From: Clostridium sp. UBA2485
GTDB taxonomy: Bacteria; Bacillota; Clostridia; Clostridiales; Clostridiaceae
Direction of reading: 5' to 3'
NCBI RefSeq assembly: GCF_002341865.1
Contig: NZ_DDOV01000108.1
Coordinates: forward strand, 1 to 9,920
Length of the DNA: 9,920 nucleotides
Position numbers and translations under genes: made by a program. Within the stretch, counting starts at the first letter, position 1. Each line of letters opens with the position of its first letter. The notes below the pieces were generated by a model that did not search any database, was not told the DNA's origin, and saw only the letters and a list, made by a program, of their open reading frames with translations. This document shows, in pieces, positions 5,485 through 9,920 of this stretch.

Positions 5485-6492
5485 ATGCTTAATAATAGTA
5501 CAATTTTAGTTACTGGAGGCACAGGTTCCTTTGGTAAAAAATTTATAGAAATGTTATTTGAAAAGTATAATCCTAAAAAAGTTATAGTTTATTCAAGAGA
5601 TGAATATAAGCAAGATGTGGTAAAAAAGATGTTTGCAAATAGACTTGGAGAGAATGCAAATAAACTTAGGTTTTTTATAGGTGATGTAAGGGATAGGGAA
5701 CGCTTATATAGAGCCTTTGACGGAGTAGACTATGTTGTTCATGCAGCAGCCATGAAGCAAGTTCCAGCTTGTGAGTATAATCCTTTTGAAGCTATAAAAA
5801 CTAATATTCATGGAGCACAAAATATAGTAGATGCAGCTATTGATAGAGATGTTAAAAAAGTTGTAGCATTGTCAACTGATAAGGCAGTAAATCCTATAAA
5901 TTTATATGGCGGAACTAAGTTAGTATCGGATAAGCTTTTTATTTCTGCAAATGCTTACTCAGGGGGAAAAGGAACTATTTTTTCAGTAGTTAGATACGGA
6001 AATGTTGCAGGAAGCAGAGGTTCTGTAATTCCTTATTTTAAAACATTAACAGAGCAAGGGGTAAATGAGCTTCCAATAACAGATTTTAGGATGACTCGTT
6101 TTTGGATCACTCTAGAACAAGGTGTAGAACTTGTATTTAAAGCATTGAAAGAATCTAAGGGTGGGGAAACTTACATATCTAAAATACCTTCTTTTAAAAT
6201 AACAGATTTAGCAAAGGCAATTAATCCTAATGCCATATTAAAAGAAGTTGGAATAAGAGAAGGAGAAAAACTTCATGAGGTTATGATAACAAAGGATGAT
6301 TCTAGAAATACCTATGAATACGATAGTCACTACATAATTTATCCAAATATGAACTGGGTAAATATTAATAAAGAAATAATAAATGGCGGAAGAGCTATAG
6401 AAGATAGCTTTGAATATAATTCTGAAAAGAACACAATTTGGCTCAATGAGAAAGATTTAAAAGAAGAATTTAAAAAAAAAATTCAGGACTAG
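5485..6492 (+). CDS. pseB: UDP-N-acetylglucosamine 4,6-dehydratase (inverting), PseB
   Basis: PseB converts UDP-GlcNAc to UDP-2-acetamido-2,6-dideoxy-L-arabino-hexos-4-ulose, the first step of pseudaminic acid synthesis. The 335-residue protein has the usual family length. It is an extended SDR enzyme with the NADP-binding GGTGSFG (residues 11-17), acidic GDVRD, and the active-site group Thr131-Asp132-Lys133 with Tyr141 and Lys145 (LSTDKAVNPINLYGGTK). Further family blocks are FSVVRYGNVAGSRGSV, TDFRMTRFWITLEQGV and GIREGEKLHEVMI, all very close to Helicobacter/Campylobacter PseB as I recall it. This separates it from longer membrane-bound PglF-like dehydratases. Its start is set by GGAGAGG (5471-5477), 22 nt after the second Maf. 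No PseC aminotransferase follows, which is unusual because pseB and pseC are commonly adjacent. The C-terminus contains a run of ten A (6472-6481). Confidence 0.92.
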   Translation: MLNNSTILVTGGTGSFGKKFIEMLFEKYNPKKVIVYSRDEYKQDVVKKMFANRLGENANKLRFFIGDVRDRERLYRAFDGVDYVVHAAAMKQVPACEYNPFEAIKTNIHGAQNIVDAAIDRDVKKVVALSTDKAVNPINLYGGTKLVSDKLFISANAYSGGKGTIFSVVRYGNVAGSRGSVIPYFKTLTEQGVNELPITDFRMTRFWITLEQGVELVFKALKESKGGETYISKIPSFKITDLAKAINPNAILKEVGIREGEKLHEVMITKDDSRNTYEYDSHYIIYPNMNWVNINKEIINGGRAIEDSFEYNSEKNTIWLNEKDLKEEFKKKIQD

Positions 6493-6510
6493 GATGGATT
6501 AGGTGAAAGT

Positions 6511-7482
6511 ATGAAGATCTTAATAACGGCTATAGGAAGAAGAGTAGAACTTATAGAAGAATTAAAAAAACATTTTTTTGTCATAGGTACAGATTTGAAT
6601 AGTGATATTGTTGCAATAAATTATGTAGATAAATTTTATAATGTTCCATCCTATAAAGACGAAAATTATATTGATATATTAATAGAAATATGCAGAGAAG
6701 AAAAAGTAGATATGATTATTCCTTTATTTGAAAGTGAATTTTTAACATTGTGTAATCATAGAGAAAAATTTTTAGATGTAGGTACAACACTTTTATTAAG
6801 CGATAAAAGTGTTGTAAATATATGTAATGATAAATTAGAAACATATAGGTTTTTCAAAGATAATAACATAGATACTCCTATTACTTATTCTAAAGATGAG
6901 ATAGAAAATGCAATAAAAAATAATAAGTATATAAAATATCCATTAATAATAAAGCCCTTAGAAGGAATGGGTAGTAAAAATGTTTTTAAAATAAATAATG
7001 AAAAAGAATTAATTTTTTTTAAGGATTATGTTGAAAAACCTGTTATTCAGGAGTTTATAGATGGAACAGAATACACCATTGATGCATTATGCGATACAAA
7101 AGGAAATATTATCTCAATTGTTCCAAGAGAAAGAATAGAAATTAGAGGTGGAGAAGTCTCAAAAACACGAACAGTTAAAAGTAAAAAAATAATTGAGAAA
7201 ACTATTGAGTTAATATTTAAAATGATTAAAAACTGCAAAGATAATATATGCTTTCCGATTGCAGGACCATTAACAATTCAATGTATAGTTACACCAAAAG
7301 ATGAAATAAAATTTATAGAAGTTAATCCAAGGTTTGGTGGAGGAGTACCTATAAGCTTTAAAGCAGGAGTAGACTATGGGTATTATTTTAAAAAAATGAT
7401 ATTAAATGAAGAAGTAAGTTCTATAGTTGGCCATTTTAAAGAGATAACGATGCTAAGATATGATAAATCAGTATATAAGTAG
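6511..7482 (+). CDS. ATP-grasp carboxylate-amine ligase (CarB/PylC-like)
   Basis: The 323-residue protein has the ATP-grasp layout. An N-terminal Rossmann-like preATP-grasp domain carries MKILITAIGRRVEL (residues 1-14) and DMIIPLFESE. The ATP-binding lysine segment is YPLIIKPLEGMGSKNV (143-158, Lys148). A hinge strand with VIQEFIDGTEYTID follows (178-191). The Mg-binding end is FIEVNPRFGGGVP (268-280, with Glu270 and Asn272). Such enzymes join a carboxylate to an amine through an acyl-phosphate; the substrate is not shown by sequence. Between pseB and a sugar phosphatase, a good guess is ligation of an amino acid or other acid to an amino sugar of the flagellar glycan. N-methylglutamoyl legionaminic acid is known on some C. 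botulinum flagellins. AGGTGAA precedes the ATG, 18 nt after pseB. Confidence 0.85.
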   Translation: MKILITAIGRRVELIEELKKHFFVIGTDLNSDIVAINYVDKFYNVPSYKDENYIDILIEICREEKVDMIIPLFESEFLTLCNHREKFLDVGTTLLLSDKSVVNICNDKLETYRFFKDNNIDTPITYSKDEIENAIKNNKYIKYPLIIKPLEGMGSKNVFKINNEKELIFFKDYVEKPVIQEFIDGTEYTIDALCDTKGNIISIVPRERIEIRGGEVSKTRTVKSKKIIEKTIELIFKMIKNCKDNICFPIAGPLTIQCIVTPKDEIKFIEVNPRFGGGVPISFKAGVDYGYYFKKMILNEEVSSIVGHFKEITMLRYDKSVYK

Positions 7483-7493
7483 GTATAGAAGAT

Positions 7494-8168
7494 ATGATAA
7501 AAACAGTTATATTTGATCTTGATGACACCCTTTATGAGGAACTATTATTTGTTAAATCTGGTTTTAAAGAAGTATGTATATTTTTATCTCAAAAATATAA
7601 CTTAAACTTCAATGAAATGTATGAAGAATGTCTAAGCATATTAAATAAATATGGTAGAGGTAAGATTTTTAATATTTTATGTGAGACTTATAATATAGAT
7701 GAAAATATATCAAATCTAGTTAATATATATAGAAGTTCAAAACCAATACTTTATTTGTACGAAGATAGTATGGAAATAATAAAGGAACTTAGAGAAAAAA
7801 ATTATAATTTAGCAATAATTACAGATGGTGATTCCAAAGTTCAATGGAATAAAATAAGAGCGTTAAAGTTAGAGAATTTTATGGAAAAAATATTGGTTTG
7901 TGATGATTTAGGAAAAGAATATTGGAAACCACATGAAAAGCCTTATTTAGAAGTGGTAAACTACTTTAATAATTTAAATAATGAGTGTGTTTATATAGGT
8001 GATAATCCTAATAAGGATTTTATAGGCGCAAGAAAACTAGGTATTAGAACTATAAGAATAATAAGGAAACAAGGAGATCACATGAAAACCTTCTTAGAAG
8101 ATCAATATGAAGCAGACTTTACTATAAATAATCTATTGCAAATTAAAGATATAATAAAATATAAATAA
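7494..8168 (+). CDS. HAD-superfamily hydrolase (probable sugar phosphatase)
   Basis: The 224-residue protein has all four HAD motifs. Motif I is FDLDDTLY (nucleophile Asp8, general acid Asp10). Motif II is IITDGDS (Thr110). Motif III is the lysine of WKPHEKP (Lys145). Motif IV is GDNPNKD (Asp170, Asp175). Residues 14-90 form a helical cap of the C1 type. The closest familiar group is the YjjG/phosphoglycolate phosphatase-like one, but substrate cannot be read from sequence. In this operon it probably removes a phosphate from a sugar intermediate, as nonulosonate synthesis requires if the sugar is made as a phosphate. It begins 11 nt after the ATP-grasp gene. The ribosome binding site (AGGT near 7481 or AGAAG near 7487) is weak, so coupling to upstream translation is likely. 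Confidence 0.87.
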   Translation: MIKTVIFDLDDTLYEELLFVKSGFKEVCIFLSQKYNLNFNEMYEECLSILNKYGRGKIFNILCETYNIDENISNLVNIYRSSKPILYLYEDSMEIIKELREKNYNLAIITDGDSKVQWNKIRALKLENFMEKILVCDDLGKEYWKPHEKPYLEVVNYFNNLNNECVYIGDNPNKDFIGARKLGIRTIRIIRKQGDHMKTFLEDQYEADFTINNLLQIKDIIKYK

Positions 8169-8209
8169 AGTAAACTTTCTTAATCAAGTAGTTATAACTT
8201 TGTATTACA

Positions 8210-8215
8210 TATAAT
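8210..8215 (+). promoter_or_regulatory. Perfect TATAAT -10 hexamer before the SpsF-like gene
   Basis: TATAAT lies 29 nt before the ATG at 8245, inside the only gap of more than 25 nt in the run from 2083 to 8994. No good -35 hexamer is seen at 16-18 nt spacing, so promoter activity is uncertain. A 10-bp palindrome AGTTATAACT (8190-8199) sits just upstream. Confidence 0.3.
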
Positions 8216-8244
8216 TAAGTCTAATCAACATAGAGGTGATAAAA

Positions 8245-8994
8245 ATGAAAGTAATATGTATAGTTCAAGCGAGAATGGGATCTGAAAGACTGCCAGGAAA
8301 AGTTTTGAAAGAGATTAATGGCAAACCAATGATTTATTATACATTGACGAGGCTCAAAAAAAGTAAATATATTGACGAGATAATTTTGGCTACTTCTATT
8401 AAAGAAGCAGATACTCCTTTAGTGGAATATGTAAAAAGCCTAGGGGTAGAGGTATTTAGAGGAAGTGAAAATAATGTACTTGAAAGATATAAACTAGCTT
8501 CTGATAAATATGGAGGAGAAGTTATAGTAAGAGTTACAGGTGATTGTCCACTTATAGACCCCATAATAGTAGATAACGTAATAACAAAATATTTAATGTA
8601 CAATTATGATTATGTTAGATTAGATGTACCAGAAACTTTTATGAGAGGGCTTGACGTAGAAGTTTTTTCAAAAAAGGCACTAGAACATGTTTTCAGTGTT
8701 GCATGTTCAGAGCAAAATATAAATAAAAGTGAGTTTGAAGTATTTAGAGAACATGTAACATATTATATATATAACTGTAAAGAGAATTTCAAACTAGGAT
8801 ATATAAAAGGAGAAAGTCTATACCACAAGGATTGTAGAGTATGCGTTGATACAAAAGAAGATTTTGAATTAATAAATTATATATATGAATATTTTGGACG
8901 TGAAGATATGTCATCGAAAGAGGTTGTGAATTTATTAGAAAACTATAGTTATTTACTAGATATAAATAAGAAAATAAAACAGAAATTATTGTAA
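8245..8994 (+). CDS. spsF: SpsF-family cytidylyltransferase-like protein
   Basis: The 249-residue product has a nucleotidyltransferase fold of the SpsF/KdsB type. The N-terminal VQARMGSERLPGKVL (residues 7-21) is the nucleotide-binding loop with Arg10, Arg15 and Lys19. RVTGDCPLIDP (96-106) holds the metal-binding Asp100. CRVCVDTKEDF (197-207) is the second conserved Asp block. SpsF of Bacillus subtilis belongs to the spore-coat glycan pathway, and homologues recur in nonulosonate clusters. It is therefore likely to activate or handle an intermediate of the flagellar sugar. It is not a standard PseF/NeuA, which would have IPARGGSK. A GTG in frame at 8236 could be taken as the start, but it lies inside AGAGGTGAT, the ribosome binding site for the ATG at 8245, so ATG is chosen. 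It is 76 nt from the HAD gene and may have its own promoter. Confidence 0.85.
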   Translation: MKVICIVQARMGSERLPGKVLKEINGKPMIYYTLTRLKKSKYIDEIILATSIKEADTPLVEYVKSLGVEVFRGSENNVLERYKLASDKYGGEVIVRVTGDCPLIDPIIVDNVITKYLMYNYDYVRLDVPETFMRGLDVEVFSKKALEHVFSVACSEQNINKSEFEVFREHVTYYIYNCKENFKLGYIKGESLYHKDCRVCVDTKEDFELINYIYEYFGREDMSSKEVVNLLENYSYLLDINKKIKQKLL

Positions 8995-9283
8995 ATAACA
9001 ATGTTCAAACTATTGATCTTTAGATAATAAGTGTAAAAAAATGAATTGCAATATGTGAATACAAATTGTTTATAATAAATTTAATTAATCTAGATAATTT
9101 AAACAAACAAATCTAGTATTATATAATTATTAGTTTACTTTTGCTATAAATATTTTGTATAAAGATTTAATTAGATAAATTTGTAAAAATGAAATTTTAA
9201 AAATAGATTTAATAATAAAAATAATTTTATAAAAGCTACGTACAAGTTATTAAAATAAATTATTATATTTTAGGAGGTCATAA
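8995..9283. other. AT-rich intergenic region, 289 nt
   Basis: No coding sequence is credible here. It holds an interrupted palindrome CTAGAT/ATCTAG (9090-9095 and 9111-9116). An imperfect hairpin at 9113-9133 is followed by TTTACTTTT and may be a poor terminator for the SpsF-like gene. Promoter-like hexamers at 9134-9163 serve the next gene. No sigma-D motif is seen. The length of the gap suggests that the gene at 9284 is a separate transcription unit. Confidence 0.5.
9134..9163 (+). promoter_or_regulatory. Candidate vegetative promoter for the gene at 9284
   Basis: TTTACT (9134-9139) and TATAAA (9158-9163) are 18 nt apart. This is a modest match to the sigma-A consensus in very AT-rich DNA, where such matches arise easily. 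It would leave a leader of about 115 nt. Confidence 0.3.
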
Positions 9284-9920
9284 ATGAATAATTTATTGTT
9301 GAAATATGAACAATTAGCTAAAAGGTATAATATAAAAAACAATAGTGATTACAAGAAAACAATAGTATTGATAAGAAAATATATAGAAGAAGCTGTAAGA
9401 AAACATAAAAAAATTGCAATTTGGGGAGGCGGAATGCATACTGAAGTTTTATTGTCTACTTTTGGTGTAGAATTAAAAAATTTAGTTTGCATTATAGATA
9501 ATAGTTTTAAAAATAAAAGACTAGAAGGTATAGAAATAATAGATCCATCACAAATCCATAAAAAAAATATAGATTGTATTATTATATCTTCTTACAATTT
9601 TAGAAATGAAATTAAAAATATAATTTTAAAACAATATAAGGATATAGATTGTTTAGATATATATGAAAAATTAGAAGAAGAAGGAATTAAATTAGCTACA
9701 CCTTTTTATTTTAATTCAAATATATATATTGATATAAATAATTTAAAGGAAAAATACAGTAAAGAAAAAGATTTTTATAAAAAATCGTATTATCTAAAGA
9801 GTATTATAGAAAATTATATAAGGATAAAGGACTTTTTATACGCAATTAAGTATATGGAAAAATATATAGAAGAAGAATTAGAAAATTATGATTTAATAAA
9901 AGATTTGAAAGAAGATTTGA
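9284..9920 (+). CDS. Rossmann-like domain protein, 3' partial, function unknown
   Basis: The frame is open for 212 codons to the window edge, so only the N-terminal part is seen. The start is well set by TAGGAGGT (9271-9278), 5 nt before the ATG. After a helical lead of about 40 residues comes KIAIWGGGMHTEVLL (residues 43-57), a glycine-rich nucleotide-binding turn, then NLVCIIDNSF (66-75), whose Asp72 ends the second strand, and DCIIISSYNF around 105. This order resembles the sugar-epimerase or PglD-like NAD/CoA-binding domains fused to surface-glycan enzymes. From about residue 160 the protein is helical and rich in Lys, Glu and Tyr, possibly TPR-like. I do not recognise the complete protein. 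Its place after PseB/SpsF genes suggests a role in the same glycan, but the 250-nt-plus gap leaves that open. The codon use is even more A-rich than that of the neighbours. Confidence 0.8.
   Translation, partial: MNNLLLKYEQLAKRYNIKNNSDYKKTIVLIRKYIEEAVRKHKKIAIWGGGMHTEVLLSTFGVELKNLVCIIDNSFKNKRLEGIEIIDPSQIHKKNIDCIIISSYNFRNEIKNIILKQYKDIDCLDIYEKLEEEGIKLATPFYFNSNIYIDINNLKEKYSKEKDFYKKSYYLKSIIENYIRIKDFLYAIKYMEKYIEEELENYDLIKDLKEDL

Noticed and set aside
8245..8994. PseF/NeuA-type CMP-sugar synthetase
   Set aside because: The N-terminal motif is VQARMGSERLPGKV, typical of SpsF, not the IPARGGSK form of PseF, NeuA or LegF.
8337..9001. Minus-strand open frames opposite the SpsF-like gene, and similar ones at 4745-4942 and 7047-7238
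   Set aside because: All are antisense shadows of genes with clear motifs, with no start signals or recognisable domains.

Overview
The window looks like chromosomal DNA from a low-GC Gram-positive anaerobe, most likely a Clostridium of the C. botulinum/sporogenes type. The support is the strong A+T bias, AGGAGG-type ribosome binding sites, a flagellin whose N-terminus resembles clostridial FlaA/FliC, and two DUF115 (Maf-type) flagellin glycosyltransferases beside it. Species cannot be fixed from the sequence alone. It is the left part of a flagellin plus flagellin-glycosylation island.

Layout: (1) 1-493 is the 3' part of an IS3-family insertion sequence, with a partial OrfB transposase and a probable right terminal repeat. 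(2) 494-1061 is non-coding. It holds an AT hairpin, short tandem repeats, an orphan rho-independent terminator, a long A-tract, a sigma-D (sigma-28) type promoter, and a leader with two candidate CsrA sites. (3) 1062-1901 is a short flagellin ending in a 19-bp terminator hairpin. (4) 2083-8168 is a tightly packed run of six genes with gaps of 10-22 nt: a long Maf glycosyltransferase, a 117-residue acidic protein of unknown function, a shorter second Maf, PseB (UDP-GlcNAc 4,6-dehydratase/5-epimerase), an ATP-grasp ligase and a HAD phosphatase. A sigma-D-like element precedes it. (5) 8245-8994 is an SpsF-family nucleotidyltransferase, 76 nt further on. (6) 8995-9283 is AT-rich and non-coding. 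(7) 9284 to the window end is the 5' part of a gene with a Rossmann-like domain, open at the edge.

How the genes fit together: flagellin is the secreted filament subunit. PseB starts nucleotide-sugar conversion towards a pseudaminic-type nonulosonic acid. SpsF-like, ATP-grasp and HAD proteins probably activate or decorate that sugar. The Maf proteins probably transfer the finished sugar to Ser/Thr of flagellin in the cytoplasm before export. The remaining core steps (PseC, PseH, PseG, PseI, PseF types) are not in the window and would be expected downstream or elsewhere.

The strongest unexpected signals are the paired CsrA-like sites in the flagellin leader, the unknown acidic protein between two dissimilar Maf genes, and the ATP-grasp/HAD/SpsF cassette. 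That cassette could add an amino acid or similar group to the flagellar sugar. These are inferences from sequence and gene order; no search could be run.
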